Assembly: GCF_017581925.1 (NCBI RefSeq)
Contig: NZ_JAGEVG010000005.1
Location: 1-64,000 of the forward strand
Length of the DNA stretch: 64,000 nt
Source: Gelidibacter pelagius
GTDB lineage: Bacteria > Bacteroidota > Bacteroidia > Flavobacteriales > Flavobacteriaceae
Direction of reading: 5' to 3'
Each line of letters begins with the position of its first letter. Position 1 is the stretch's first letter. Below the pieces are notes generated by a model. That model was not told the DNA's origin. It ran no database searches and saw nothing but the letters and a program-made list of their open reading frames with translations. Below are positions 34,125-43,480 of this stretch, piece after piece. A program made the translations under genes and the position numbers.

Positions 34125-36587
34125 TTGAAACTATATTTTCAGCTTTTACGCTTCATTTTTGTGATTTTACCTTTTTTAGGATGGTCCCAAACCGCGACTA
34201 TTAAAGGAATTATTTTGGATGATGCCAACCTCCCCGTTTCCAATGTCAGCATTAAATCTGGCGACACTGGAACGACCTCCAATGAAAACGGTTTTTACGA
34301 ACTAAAAATACCAATACACAGCGATGTTTCTGTTGAATTTACACACATTTCATATAAACGTGTTGTAGCAATATTCAAACTTAAAAATGGACAGACCGTA
34401 GAATTTAATCCTGTGATGAATTTAAATGTTGAGCAAATTGCAACAGTAGTTATTCATGGCAATCAGCGACAATCTGTGGAAGGTGTGACCACAATTCCCC
34501 CAGCCCTGATCCGTACCATTAAAGGCGCACAGCCAGGGGTGGAAAATATTTTAAAAACCTTGCCAGGCGTCAATATTTCCAATGAATTAAGTACCCAATA
34601 TTCAGTGAGAGGAGGGAATTTTGATGAAAACTTGGTGTATGTCAATGAAATTGAGGTCTACAGACCTTTCCTAGTACGAGCGGGCCAACAAGAAGGCTTA
34701 AGTTTTGTCAATACCGATTTGGTACAGAACGTCGATTTTTCAGCGGGCGGATTTCAAGCGAAGTATGGTGATAAGCTATCGTCTGTCTTGGACATCATTT
34801 ACAGAAACCCTATCAAATTTGGCATCAATGCAGACCTCTCCTTATTAGGTGGCAGCCTTTCTGCGGAAGCGGTATCAAAAGACTCCAAATTGTCAGGGAT
34901 TATCGGTTTACGCTATAGAGACAATAGCTTGGTGTTGAACTCCTTAGAGACTGAAGGCAACGTAACGCCTGTATTTGCAGATGTCCAGACCTATTTGACC
35001 TATAAGTTTACAGATAAGCTCCATGTCAATTTTTTAGGAAACATTTCAAGCAACAAATACAATTTTCAACCACAAAACAGACAGACAAATTTCGGGACTT
35101 TAGCGGATCCGATGGCCTTATTGGTATATTATGAGGGTCAGGAAAAAGATGCCTACAACACCTATTTTGGAGCTTTTAAAGCTAATTATTTTGCCAGCGA
35201 AGACTTGACCTTAAAGTTGATTGCTTCTACTTACCATACTACGGAAGAGGAATATTTCGATATTCTGGCGCAATACCGTTTGGGTGAGGTGAACAGTAAT
35301 ATTGGTGATGAAAACTTAGGTGAAGTTGAATTTAGCGAAGGGATTGGTTCCCAACTCACCCACGCCAGAAATGATTTGGATGCCCTCATTACGACCATTG
35401 AGCATAAAGGCGATTATCAGTTGGATGACAACACTTTTGAATGGTCCCTGAAATATACACATGAAGATATCCGGGACCGCTTGGTGGAGTGGGAAGTGAT
35501 TGATTCGGCAGGATTTTCTATTAATCCACCAAAATTAGATGTCTTCAATGACCAACCTTATCAACCTTACCAAGGCCCTTTAGTAGCTTTTCAAAACATT
35601 AGAGCTACCAATTATGTTCAAATTGATCGATTTCAAGCTTACGCACAATGGAGCAAGCGTTCAGAATTGGGCAATCATGAAGTGTTTTATAATCTTGGAG
35701 TCAGAGCCCATAATTGGACGGTAAATGGCACTGGCATTGAAAGTAAAACCCAAACCGTGTTTAGTCCTCGTGCACAGTTTGCCATCAAACCAGATTGGAA
35801 TAAGGACATGCTTTTCAGAATTGCCGGTGGCGTGTATTACCAACCTCCTTTCTACAGAGAACTTAGAGATTCTTCTGGTGTCGTGAGACCAGATGTAAAG
35901 GCCCAAAAATCAATACATATCGTTCTGGGCAATGAATACAGTTTTAAAATGTGGGACCGACCTTTCAAGCTGGTTTCTGAAGCCTATTATAAAAACATGA
36001 CCGATGTCAATCCGTACACTTTGGAGAATGTAAGAATTAGATATCGCGCTACCAATAATGCCAAGGCTTATGCTTACGGTGTGGATTTGAGATTGAATGG
36101 CGAATTTGTTCCAGGCACCGAATCATGGTTCAGTTTTGGCTATTTAAAAACTGAAGAGAATATTGAAAATCAAGGGTATATTGCGAGACCGACCGACCAA
36201 CGTTTAAAATTCGGAGTGTTGTTTCAAGATTATGTACCCAACATTCCTGAGTTAAAAGTGTACTTGAATCTGGTTTATAATACAGGTGTTCCCGGAGGTT
36301 CTCCAAGTTATGCGGATCCTTATGAGTATCAAAATAGATTGCGTGATTATAAGCGGGCGGATGTCGGCTTTTCTTATGTGATTGTGGACGGCAACAAAAC
36401 TTATAATGCCAAATGGAAAAATGTGTTTAAAGAGTTGACTATTGGCGTGGAGGTCTTTAATATGTTTGATGTTCAAAACTCAATCACCAATACTTGGGTC
36501 AGAGATGTGTATAGCAAACGCCAATATGCGATTCCAAATTATTTGAGTCCGAGGGTTTTTAATGTGCGGGTATCTATGAGGTTTTAA
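34125..36587 (+). CDS. TonB-dependent outer-membrane receptor with carboxypeptidase-like N-domain
   Basis: Active transporter for a bulky ligand across the outer membrane. Signal peptide, then a CarboxypepD_reg-like beta domain (about 22-105, TIKGIILDDANLPVSNVSIK), a plug domain (SVRGGNFDENLVYVNEIEV near 158-176) and a 22-strand barrel ending in VSMRF with the terminal Phe. The start is TTG. 820 aa is average for this class without a SusD partner; none is adjacent. The ligand is unknown. It follows the M23 peptidase by 12 bp. Confidence 0.93.
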   Translation: MKLYFQLLRFIFVILPFLGWSQTATIKGIILDDANLPVSNVSIKSGDTGTTSNENGFYELKIPIHSDVSVEFTHISYKRVVAIFKLKNGQTVEFNPVMNLNVEQIATVVIHGNQRQSVEGVTTIPPALIRTIKGAQPGVENILKTLPGVNISNELSTQYSVRGGNFDENLVYVNEIEVYRPFLVRAGQQEGLSFVNTDLVQNVDFSAGGFQAKYGDKLSSVLDIIYRNPIKFGINADLSLLGGSLSAEAVSKDSKLSGIIGLRYRDNSLVLNSLETEGNVTPVFADVQTYLTYKFTDKLHVNFLGNISSNKYNFQPQNRQTNFGTLADPMALLVYYEGQEKDAYNTYFGAFKANYFASEDLTLKLIASTYHTTEEEYFDILAQYRLGEVNSNIGDENLGEVEFSEGIGSQLTHARNDLDALITTIEHKGDYQLDDNTFEWSLKYTHEDIRDRLVEWEVIDSAGFSINPPKLDVFNDQPYQPYQGPLVAFQNIRATNYVQIDRFQAYAQWSKRSELGNHEVFYNLGVRAHNWTVNGTGIESKTQTVFSPRAQFAIKPDWNKDMLFRIAGGVYYQPPFYRELRDSSGVVRPDVKAQKSIHIVLGNEYSFKMWDRPFKLVSEAYYKNMTDVNPYTLENVRIRYRATNNAKAYAYGVDLRLNGEFVPGTESWFSFGYLKTEENIENQGYIARPTDQRLKFGVLFQDYVPNIPELKVYLNLVYNTGVPGGSPSYADPYEYQNRLRDYKRADVGFSYVIVDGNKTYNAKWKNVFKELTIGVEVFNMFDVQNSITNTWVRDVYSKRQYAIPNYLSPRVFNVRVSMRF

Positions 36588-36724
36588 GGTTTCTTTTTCT
36601 CTCGATTTGAATATCTCGCAGAGGCGCAGAACTGTTAAAACCTATATTTTTTAGACCGCACCCAAATTGAATTCAAAATAAAATGAGTGAATATATGGTA
36701 CAATCGGTGTCATCTGCGTTCTAA
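36588..36724. other. intergenic region with cgcagag-type repeat
   Basis: Contains cgcagagg followed by cgcagaac (36617-36632), a short direct repeat of a type also seen in inverted orientation at about 63144-63163 (gcctctgcggctctgcg). Confidence 0.5.
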
Positions 36725-37354
36725 CTAACGATCCGTTTTTCGCAACCAACCCAAAACATTAGAATCCCCAATAGTCCATTTGTCGTTTTTATATTGAAGT
36801 TTAAATTCTTCTCTCGAATCTTTCCCTACGTTTTGTTGCACCACCTCAATCGAGTTTTTGTTCACTTTTGAAATGATGGCCACATGTCCATATTGGTTAA
36901 AAATAGTACCGTCAAATATAATCAGATCGTTAACCTCGGGTTTCAATAAGCTACCGTTGGTGAACTGCACTAAATTTCTATCCTTATTTTTTTGGTTATC
37001 CTTCAATGCGGGATTGAAAAAATCTTTCGCATGACCGTAGCTATTGGGCATCTTATGATTTAAATGGTCGTGATAATAGCGTTTGACAAATTCCACACAT
37101 TGCCATTTTAAGCCCAGATTATAACCATCTTTAGCTAAGTTCCGGCCAGATACGTTGCCAATGTTTTTATTATAAAGCACGTAAACATCATTAAAAACAT
37201 CTAAGGTATCTCCTACTTTTTTTACTTTAAACTTTTTAGGTTTTGGTATTTCTTGAGTTTGTGAACCAGACATAGCCGACTGGGAATTGCTGTACTCTTT
37301 TTTACAGGACACCAACAACAAAAGGACGAGAATAAAACCGCTAATTTTCAACAA
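36725..37354 (-). CDS. CHAP-domain lipoprotein (peptidoglycan amidase/endopeptidase-like)
   Basis: Envelope lipoprotein with a Cys-His amidohydrolase/peptidase domain. Lipobox LLVSC (Cys17). The nucleophile Cys is in KWQCVEFVKRYYHDHL and the His in QYGHVAIISKV, with IIFDG before it. So the catalytic pair is intact. Its N-terminal 14 bp overlap the end of the upstream cysteine desulfurase gene, giving translational coupling, though no functional link is obvious. It may cut cell-wall peptide bonds or glutathionyl-type amides; substrate unknown. Confidence 0.88.
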   Translation of the reverse strand: MLKISGFILVLLLLVSCKKEYSNSQSAMSGSQTQEIPKPKKFKVKKVGDTLDVFNDVYVLYNKNIGNVSGRNLAKDGYNLGLKWQCVEFVKRYYHDHLNHKMPNSYGHAKDFFNPALKDNQKNKDRNLVQFTNGSLLKPEVNDLIIFDGTIFNQYGHVAIISKVNKNSIEVVQQNVGKDSREEFKLQYKNDKWTIGDSNVLGWLRKTDR

Positions 37355-38486
37355 ATTCTTTTAAGGTATCAATAACATAATCTACTTCCTCCTTCGTATT
37401 AAAATACGAAAACGAAAATCTTACGGAAGGTCTCATTAGGTTTTCAGTATTTAAAATCTCAGAAAGTACGTGCGAATTTTGATTGCTCCCACTTTGACAA
37501 GCAGAACCTTTAGAGCAGGCAATACCTTTTAAATCCAGTTGAAAATGGAGCATCCCTCCTTTTTCAGGCGCAACGGGTAGGCAGACATTAATCAAGGTAT
37601 AGGTACTCTCCTCCAGATTTTCACAATTGCCATTAAACGCCATGTTTATAGAAAGGCTTTTTAATCGGTCAATGAAATAGGTTTTTAATTCTAAAATCTT
37701 TGACTGCTCTTTTTCTAAATTGGCATAACTCAATTTCAAAGCCTCCTCCATCCCAACAATATTATGGACGGATTCTGTACCAGCACGATAGCCACGCTCC
37801 TGCTCACCTCCAAAAATTGATGCCTTGATACCTGAACCTTTTCGGATAAAAGCAAAACCAATTCCTTTGGGGCCGTGGAACTTATGGCCACTTGCGGCTA
37901 AAAAGTCGATGGGAATGGCTTGCAGATCCAATTCATAGTGCCCAACGGATTGTACGGTATCACTATGAAATAAGCTGTCGTTGGCTTTACAAAGCTCTGC
38001 CACCTTTTTGAGATCCAATTTATTCCCAATTTCATTGTTGATGTGCATCAAACTGACTAGTTTTTTGTTTGATGATTTTAGAAGGCGTTCAAGATCATTT
38101 AAATCGATCATACCATTTTCAAGCAAGTTGACGTAGGAAACGGTGATATCAAATTTCTTTTGAAGATGCTCTACGGTATGTAAGACGGCATGATGCTCCA
38201 ATTTGCTAGTGATAATTTCAGTAATACCCAAATCTCTAACGGCACTATGCAGAACCAAATTATCAGCCTCCGTACCTCCAGCGGTAAACACAATTTCTGA
38301 AGCACTGACATTGAAAAATGAAGCTATGGTTTTTCTAGACCTTTCCAACAAGGATTTTGCGGAACGCCCCATACTATGTGTGGATGATGCGTTGCCATAT
38401 TGCGACCGCATGACCTCTGTCATACGCTCAATAACAGCATCGCGAATGGGAGTGGTTGCTGCATTGTCAAAATAAACCTGTTTCAT
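37341..38486 (-). CDS. cysteine desulfurase (NifS/IscS family)
   Basis: PLP enzyme that takes sulfur from cysteine for Fe-S clusters or tRNA thiolation. The start giving MKQVYFDNAATTP was chosen, since YFDNAATTP is the conserved opening; the frame extends seven codons upstream. PLP Lys is in ASGHKFHGPKGIG and the persulfide Cys in KGSACQSGS. 381 aa is typical of group I members. No iscU or suf genes are near, so it may serve a separate route; flavobacteria normally have SUF as the main system. Confidence 0.93.
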   Translation of the reverse strand: MKQVYFDNAATTPIRDAVIERMTEVMRSQYGNASSTHSMGRSAKSLLERSRKTIASFFNVSASEIVFTAGGTEADNLVLHSAVRDLGITEIITSKLEHHAVLHTVEHLQKKFDITVSYVNLLENGMIDLNDLERLLKSSNKKLVSLMHINNEIGNKLDLKKVAELCKANDSLFHSDTVQSVGHYELDLQAIPIDFLAASGHKFHGPKGIGFAFIRKGSGIKASIFGGEQERGYRAGTESVHNIVGMEEALKLSYANLEKEQSKILELKTYFIDRLKSLSINMAFNGNCENLEESTYTLINVCLPVAPEKGGMLHFQLDLKGIACSKGSACQSGSNQNSHVLSEILNTENLMRPSVRFSFSYFNTKEEVDYVIDTLKEFVEN

Positions 38487-38565
38487 GATAAAATCCTTTC
38501 GAATCACAAAAATACTCCAAATAAAATTATTATGAAGATGAGACGTTATAAATTCACAAATGGCG

Positions 38566-38573
38566 TATTTTTG
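38566..38573 (+). promoter_or_regulatory. putative -7 promoter box (TAnnTTTG)
   Basis: tatttttg, 17 bp before the ATG of the calcium-repeat lipoprotein. No -33 match at the usual distance. Confidence 0.35.
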
Positions 38574-38590
38574 CTTGCAAATTGATTGAA

Positions 38591-39511
38591 ATGCAGAAAA
38601 TAATTTACTTCTTAAGTTTATGTTTGTTGGTCACTGCCTGTAACGATGGTGACGTCATTGACGTGGAATTGGATTTTGACAGAACCTTATCGATATGTGA
38701 TTTAAGTCCGGGGAATTACTTTTTATACGACACAAAAAACGATCCTTCGGAATCCTTGAGCTTGATATTTCCAAGAAACACTGCAACGGAACTCATTTTC
38801 AATCCTAAAGAAAATAATTACAGAGCCACTTTCCCCATTAACGGTACGAATTCAAAGTTCAATTATCGTACCTATGACGGAAATCCAGAAGATCTCCTGT
38901 GTAATTTATTACCTGATCCTATTACCAAAATCATCAATGATTATGCCGCCACGTCTGGTACGGTAACTACCATAACTACGTTTGTAGATGATGATGATGA
39001 CGGTATCCCTGCACATATTGAAGACGCCAATTTAGATGGCGATAATGATCCATCCACAAATCCAACTGACTCTGACGGCGATGGCATACCGGATTATTTA
39101 GATCAAGATGACGATAATGACAATGTCTTGACCAAGAACGAAAAACATAACTACACCGAGGCTGATGGACTATCAAAAGCACAGGATACGGATGGCGATG
39201 GAATTCCTGATTATTTAGATGATGACGATGACGGCGATGGTGTTTTAACCCGTTTGGAAGACGAGAATGGAGATGGCAATCCGATGAATGACCGTGATGA
39301 AACTTCTCAAACTCCCAGTGTTCCAAGATACCTTAATAAAGACGCCATAGATAAGTATGACGATCCACAGATCAATAAAAACGTTTACAAACGTACAATC
39401 ACTGTCAAATTTTATATCAACAATGTTAATTTAGATGTGATCAGTTTGACTGAAATTGATTTTGGTACGTACACTTATTCTATTATGATAGAAACTGAAA
39501 TTGAACAGTAA
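38591..39511 (+). CDS. lipoprotein with calcium-binding Asp-rich repeats (TSP3-like)
   Basis: 306-aa predicted surface lipoprotein; lipobox LLVTAC. The middle (about 135-245) is rich in D-x-D-G-D-G-I-P-D motifs: DDDDDGIPAHIED, DSDGDGIPDYLDQDDDNDN, DTDGDGIPDYLDDDDDGDG, DENGDGNPMND, as in thrombospondin type 3 repeats that bind calcium. The part before and after is unfamiliar. An in-frame TTG three codons earlier is less likely than the ATG used. No neighbour suggests a role. Confidence 0.85.
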   Translation: MQKIIYFLSLCLLVTACNDGDVIDVELDFDRTLSICDLSPGNYFLYDTKNDPSESLSLIFPRNTATELIFNPKENNYRATFPINGTNSKFNYRTYDGNPEDLLCNLLPDPITKIINDYAATSGTVTTITTFVDDDDDGIPAHIEDANLDGDNDPSTNPTDSDGDGIPDYLDQDDDNDNVLTKNEKHNYTEADGLSKAQDTDGDGIPDYLDDDDDGDGVLTRLEDENGDGNPMNDRDETSQTPSVPRYLNKDAIDKYDDPQINKNVYKRTITVKFYINNVNLDVISLTEIDFGTYTYSIMIETEIEQ

Positions 39512-39577
39512 ATCCTTAGGTTTTCAATTATACCTGTTTCGTCATTACCCTATCAGTTATTAATTACGCATAGGGTT

Positions 39578-40132
39578 TTACGCATTCTGGAAAATATAGA
39601 CTTCAGTCGCGCCGATGCCATACTTTTTAAAGTCGGCGTCATAATGTTTGACATTATCGTAGCGTGAAAAAAGTGTTTCCAATTCCATTTTTAATACCCC
39701 TTCACCAACGCCATGGATAAATACAATTTTTTGAATGCGTTTGCTAATCGCGAATTCCAACTGGCTTCGAGCGGTATCCAACTGAAGGTTCAACATATCA
39801 TAATTGGATAAGTTGCGCTGATTCTCCGTTAATTTATGAATATGCAAGTCGACTTCCATTGCAGGTTGGTTCCGGTCTTTGGGTTTTACTTTTACAGATT
39901 TTCGCTTAGTATTCTGCTCTTTTTCTGAAAGTACATCACTAAAGGAATGATCAGAGAAAATACGGGATCTCAAAGAGTCCTTCCCGTCCATTTTTAGCAA
40001 TTCATTCTCTTGAAAGTCTAAAAGAAACCCATCATTAGTTTCAATAAAAACCGTCTTTCCTTCAATTTTTGAAACCATTCCGGAAATGGCTTCATCCAAT
40101 ACAGTCACTTTATCTCCTATTTTTAAACTCAT
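39578..40132 (-). CDS. Smr-domain protein (DUF2027-like N-terminal domain)
   Basis: 184 aa. N-terminal Tudor/KOW-like segment (MSLKIGDKVTVLDEAISGMV) followed by a lysine-rich linker and a C-terminal Smr domain (from about residue 90): EVDLHIHKL, LDTARSQLEFAI, KIVFIHGVGEGVLKMEL and YDADFKKYGIGATEVYI. Smr domains nick or bind branched nucleic acids; HGVGEGVLK is the conserved core. A full MutS2 it is not. It follows a small membrane-protein gene by 5 bp. Confidence 0.88.
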   Translation of the reverse strand: MSLKIGDKVTVLDEAISGMVSKIEGKTVFIETNDGFLLDFQENELLKMDGKDSLRSRIFSDHSFSDVLSEKEQNTKRKSVKVKPKDRNQPAMEVDLHIHKLTENQRNLSNYDMLNLQLDTARSQLEFAISKRIQKIVFIHGVGEGVLKMELETLFSRYDNVKHYDADFKKYGIGATEVYIFQNA

Positions 40133-40137
40133 AGCTA

Positions 40138-40332
40138 TTAGTCGTTATCAGAAGGTGTTTCTTCATCATTCTTACTCGGAATATTTCGTGAAATGCGATA
40201 CACACCAATCATCAGAACCACTATGCCTCCAATTAACAGATATTGATTTTGATCCATTCCGGCTTTGGCGTAAATGGCAATAAATCCGCCAATAATTATT
40301 AATAACAGGTTAATTACTCTTGAAATACTCAT
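40138..40332 (-). CDS. small two-helix membrane protein
   Basis: 64 aa with the ATG giving MSISRVINLL; two hydrophobic helices (about 7-21 and 29-43) and an acidic tail ending EETPSDND. Located 5 bp before the Smr gene on the same strand, a pairing common in flavobacteria. No function is assigned. An upstream in-frame ATG exists but adds an unlikely N-terminus. Confidence 0.65.
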   Translation of the reverse strand: MSISRVINLLLIIIGGFIAIYAKAGMDQNQYLLIGGIVVLMIGVYRISRNIPSKNDEETPSDND

Positions 40333-40444
40333 AAGTTGATTGTTTATACAAGGAACTACGAAATTAATCATTTAGAATCAAAATCGTATTGGTTAGCCGC
40401 AAATCTAGGCTCAAAAATTTTATTTGATAATTCCTTTCTTTTTA

Positions 40445-40452
40445 TACATTTG
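40445..40452 (+). promoter_or_regulatory. putative promoter, -33 TTTG and -7 TACATTTG
   Basis: tacatttg with tttg 18 bp upstream (40423-40426), close to the Bacteroidota consensus spacing. The ATG at 40456 lies so near that initiation may instead use the ATG at 40492. Confidence 0.45.
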
Positions 40453-40455
40453 CCT

Positions 40456-40755
40456 ATGACTTTTTTTAATCTTATCAAAGCAGAAGATTTTATGTTGCCA
40501 TGTCTCAACAAGCAACTTTTTGGGATCGACTGTTTGGGATGTGGCATTCAGCGCGCGACTATTCTAGTCTTTAAAGGTGATTTTTTAATGGCTTTTAAAA
40601 TGTATCCCGCCATATACACACTTTTTTTATTAACACTTTTTCTTATATTTAACCTGTTTATCAAATTCAAATATGATTATACCATTAAAATGGTCTTGAT
40701 CTTTTTGAATGTAGGCATTGTAGTTATAAGCTATTTTATTAAAATCATCCACTAA
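40456..40755 (+). CDS. DUF2752 membrane protein
   Basis: About 99 aa. The DUF2752 core MLPCLNKQLFGIDCLGCGIQRA (core CxxC-like DCLGCG) precedes two or three hydrophobic helices. Function unknown; the Cys-rich turn and small size suggest a metal-bound or redox membrane protein, but that is conjecture. The true start is uncertain: ATG here, or at 40492 (MLPCLNKQ), as the promoter-like sequence is only 3 bp upstream. It is 11 bp before the CCC-motif gene, probably co-transcribed. Confidence 0.82.
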   Translation: MTFFNLIKAEDFMLPCLNKQLFGIDCLGCGIQRATILVFKGDFLMAFKMYPAIYTLFLLTLFLIFNLFIKFKYDYTIKMVLIFLNVGIVVISYFIKIIH

Positions 40756-40766
40756 AAACCAACCAC

Positions 40767-41102
40767 ATGGAAAAACAACAATTACCTAATGCAACACTCA
40801 TTTTAGTTTTCGGAATTATATCCATAGTCACGTGCTGTTGCTATGGTATCATTGGTTTGCCTCTTGGCATTATCGCCTTGGTACTTGCCAATAAAGCGAC
40901 CGCACTTTATGCTGCAAACCCAGAAATCTACACCGGATTTCAAAATGTAAAAACAGGAAAAATTCTTGCTATTATTGGTATCGTTTTAAATGGTATTTAT
41001 TTAATTTATGCCATCTGGTTGTTCTCAACCGTAGGTATGGAAGGTATTCAAAACATCCAGGACGAGTTCATGAAAGGCCTCAATGACGGTTACGTAGAAT
41101 AA
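40767..41102 (+). CDS. CCC-motif small membrane protein
   Basis: 111 aa, two or three hydrophobic helices. IVTCCCYGIIGLPLGIIALVLANKA (near 19-43) is the signature that names the family; a further helix ILAIIGIVLNGIYLIYAIW follows. DUF4190-like topology. Found 11 bp after the DUF2752 gene, a frequent pair in flavobacteria. Function unknown. Confidence 0.85.
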   Translation: MEKQQLPNATLILVFGIISIVTCCCYGIIGLPLGIIALVLANKATALYAANPEIYTGFQNVKTGKILAIIGIVLNGIYLIYAIWLFSTVGMEGIQNIQDEFMKGLNDGYVE

Positions 41103-41117
41103 TGGTTCCCTTGAATT

Positions 41118-41157
41118 AAAAAAAGCGGCTAAAAATTAATTTAGTCGCTTTTTTTTA
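41118..41157. terminator. terminator between CCC-motif and DUF5362 genes
   Basis: aaaagcggctaaa / tttagtcgctttt with one mismatch and flanking A/T runs; serves converging genes. Confidence 0.85.
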
Positions 41158-41174
41158 TTCAAATACTCAGGCTT

Positions 41175-41621
41175 CTATAGTGTTCCTGCAATCATGGCAA
41201 ATACCAAAATCAAAACATACAAGCTCATAATAACGATGGTAAATATTCCAACAAATTTATAATGCGATTTCAAGTTTGAAAATGCCGCGGTCAATTCATC
41301 ATTATTATTAGATCTTAAAGCACCTTTCATTTTCCGTGAAAAATTGAAAAGATAGAGCACTGGAAAAAAGTAAAACAAAGCTATGACAACATAGATAAGC
41401 CCGAAATAAGACATGTCTACACCTAAGCCTGCATACGGATTTCCTCCTGGCATCATATTCATCATAAGACTAAAAAACAGTCCGCCAAGAATCATCAATC
41501 CAATCCCTATAAATCCTAAAATGGATAAAAAATAGGTCCACGTTGACGTTTCCTTTAAAAATCCCAAGATAGCTGGTGGAAGATTCAACTCAAAAGTTTC
41601 AAAAGCCGATTTTTCTTCCAT
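41175..41621 (-). CDS. DUF5362-family membrane protein
   Basis: 148 aa with about four hydrophobic helices. FLKETSTWTYFLSILGFIGIG and YLFNFSRKMKGALRSNN with FSNLKSHYKFVGI match the DUF5362 family by sight. It starts 2 bp after the rocD stop, so it is translated with rocD. No function is known. Confidence 0.82.
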   Translation of the reverse strand: MEEKSAFETFELNLPPAILGFLKETSTWTYFLSILGFIGIGLMILGGLFFSLMMNMMPGGNPYAGLGVDMSYFGLIYVVIALFYFFPVLYLFNFSRKMKGALRSNNNDELTAAFSNLKSHYKFVGIFTIVIMSLYVLILVFAMIAGTL

Positions 41622-41623
41622 AA

Positions 41624-42874
41624 TTATGAGTTTGGTTCAAATTGTTTCAATGTTTTTATAATAATACCCACACATTCTAAAAGTTGCTGCTCGTTGATCA
41701 CTAAAGGTGGAGCAAAACGAATGATATTCCCGTGGGTTGGTTTTGCCAAGAGTCCGTTGTCTCTCAGTGCCAGACAAATGTTCCATGCGGTATCACCCTC
41801 CTCACTGTCATTGATTACAATGGCGTTGAGCAATCCTTTCCCTCTCACCAATTTGGCAATAGCGCTTTTTTGGATGTAAGAATCCAATTCACTTCTAAAG
41901 ATCCGACCTAATTTTTCAGCATTTTCAGCTAGGTTTTCTTCTTTAACAACTTCCAAAGCGGCAATAGCTACAGCTGCAGCAACAGGGTTTCCGCCAAATG
42001 TACTACCATGGTTTCCGGGTTGGATGACCTCCATTATTGAATCAGCTGCCAACACGGCGCTTACTGGATAGGCGCCTCCGCTCAAAGCTTTACCAAGAAT
42101 CAAAATGTCAGGTTTCACATTTTCATGATCTACCGCCAAAAGCTTTCCGGTTCGGCCAATCCCTGTTTGAACTTCATCTGCCATAAACAAGACGTTGAAC
42201 TTTTCGCACAATGCTTTCGCTTTTTCTAAATAGCCTTCACTTGGTACATAAACACCAGCTTCACCCTGAATAGGCTCCACCAAAAATCCTGCAACATTTG
42301 GATTATTCTCTAAGGTATGTTCCAATTCTTGCAAATTATCATACTCAATTTTTATAAAGCCTTCTGTAAATGGTCCAAAGTTTTTACGTGCAATGGGATC
42401 ATTCGAAAATGAAATAATGGTCGTGGTCCTTCCGTGAAAATTATTTCTACAGACAATAATCTCCGCTTGGTGGTCCGCAATACCCTTAACTTCATAAGCC
42501 CATTTTCTGCAAATCTTAAGCGCTGTTTCTACAGCTTCTGCACCCGTATTCATGGGCAACACTTTGTCATACCCAAAATATCTTGTAGCATAAGCTTCAA
42601 ATTTCCCCAAGACGTCATTGTAAAATGCCCGTGAGGTTAAAGTTAGGGTTTGTGCTTGAGTCACCATGGCATCCACAATTTTTGGATGGCAATGGCCTTG
42701 GTTGACAGCAGAATAAGCAGAAAGAAAATCATAATATTGTTTTCCTTCAACATCCCAAACATGCACACCTTCTCCTCTACTCAATACTACTGGAAGCGGA
42801 TGGTAATTATGTGCACCATACTTGTTTTCTAAATCTATCGCTTGTTGCGAAGTTAATTGGTCTAAAACAGTCAT
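41624..42874 (-). CDS. rocD: ornithine aminotransferase
   Basis: Converts ornithine and 2-oxoglutarate to glutamate-semialdehyde and glutamate (arginine/ornithine breakdown and proline supply). PLP class-III aminotransferase: PLP-Lys in [33 protein letters not shown] for cofactor phosphate, and [12 protein letters not shown] with the active Glu. The opening [19 protein letters not shown] is typical of ornithine rather than acetylornithine enzymes. 416 aa is the usual length. Followed by DUF5362. Confidence 0.95.
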   Translation of the reverse strand: MTVLDQLTSQQAIDLENKYGAHNYHPLPVVLSRGEGVHVWDVEGKQYYDFLSAYSAVNQGHCHPKIVDAMVTQAQTLTLTSRAFYNDVLGKFEAYATRYFGYDKVLPMNTGAEAVETALKICRKWAYEVKGIADHQAEIIVCRNNFHGRTTTIISFSNDPIARKNFGPFTEGFIKIEYDNLQELEHTLENNPNVAGFLVEPIQGEAGVYVPSEGYLEKAKALCEKFNVLFMADEVQTGIGRTGKLLAVDHENVKPDILILGKALSGGAYPVSAVLAADSIMEVIQPGNHGSTFGGNPVAAAVAIAALEVVKEENLAENAEKLGRIFRSELDSYIQKSAIAKLVRGKGLLNAIVINDSEEGDTAWNICLALRDNGLLAKPTHGNIIRFAPPLVINEQQLLECVGIIIKTLKQFEPNS

Positions 42875-43283
42875 TTTATAAAATTTTACAGTTTCATGTC
42901 TTCAATAGACACGGTTTGACATCATATAGTTTAGATGCAAACATTAATAATTAAAACTCGCTTGGCGAGTAAAATAACCATTCCTACTGTACCTTTATTC
43001 TTTCGAAATCCCGATAGCTATCAGGACGAAAAAGCAGCGTGAGAGAGAAATCATCCCTTAGGACTCGCAAATTAGCAAATATTTAAACCTCTTAAAAGTT
43101 TTTATGTCGATTTTACATTTTAATTTTAGATGTGTATTTACTTTTATTTAGACCTAAGAACATGCCTGAGACTACATCATCAACCTCTGATAATAAAAGG
43201 CATAAGGTTTAGATACAACAAAAGAAACAAGTTATTTAATCGGTCAAAATTTATTAGGCTGGGCTTTTAATCTTTAGGTTTCA

Positions 43284-43353
43284 GATCCCGCAGGAATGCG
43301 GGATTAGTTCAACCATCAAAATTCAATGCGCTTCGCTTTTAAATTTTGGGTTT
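43284..43353. repeat. REP-like two-hairpin repeat, unit 3
   Basis: Same architecture as the units near 13.3 kb: gatcccgcaggaatgcggg hairpin, gattagttcaaccatc spacer, then arms aaaattcaa/ttaaatttt around tgcgcttcgct. The second hairpin has changed on both sides (ctc to ttc, gag to aaa), largely keeping the pairing, which points to selection for structure. Confidence 0.88.
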
Positions 43354-43354
43354 G

Positions 43355-43424
43355 GATCCCGCAGGAATGCGGGATTAGTTCAACCATCAAAATTCAATGC
43401 GCTTCGCTTTTAAATTTTGGGTTT
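43355..43424. repeat. REP-like two-hairpin repeat, unit 4
   Basis: 71 bp after unit 3 and nearly identical to it. Followed by cactaa, the same right boundary as the pair at 13.3-13.45 kb. Confidence 0.9.
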
Positions 43425-43439
43425 CACTAATAAAATGGC

Positions 43440-43467
43440 GATTTGTAATTCGTAAATCGCAATTGGT
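43440..43467. repeat. degenerate heptamer repeat (4 units)
   Basis: gatttgt, aattcgt, aaatcgc, aattggt in exact 7-bp register, 17 bp before the rlmD start codon. Confidence 0.65.
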
Positions 43468-43472
43468 TTCAC

Positions 43473-43480
43473 TATTTTTG
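43473..43480 (+). promoter_or_regulatory. putative -7 promoter box before rlmD
   Basis: tatttttg, 4 bp before the ATG, implying a very short or absent leader if used. No -33 box is visible. Confidence 0.35.

Noticed and set aside
38976-39326. His/Arg-rich minus-strand frame in the calcium-repeat gene
   Set aside because: Complement of repeated GAT/GAC codons gives ATC/CAT patterns; composition is artificial.
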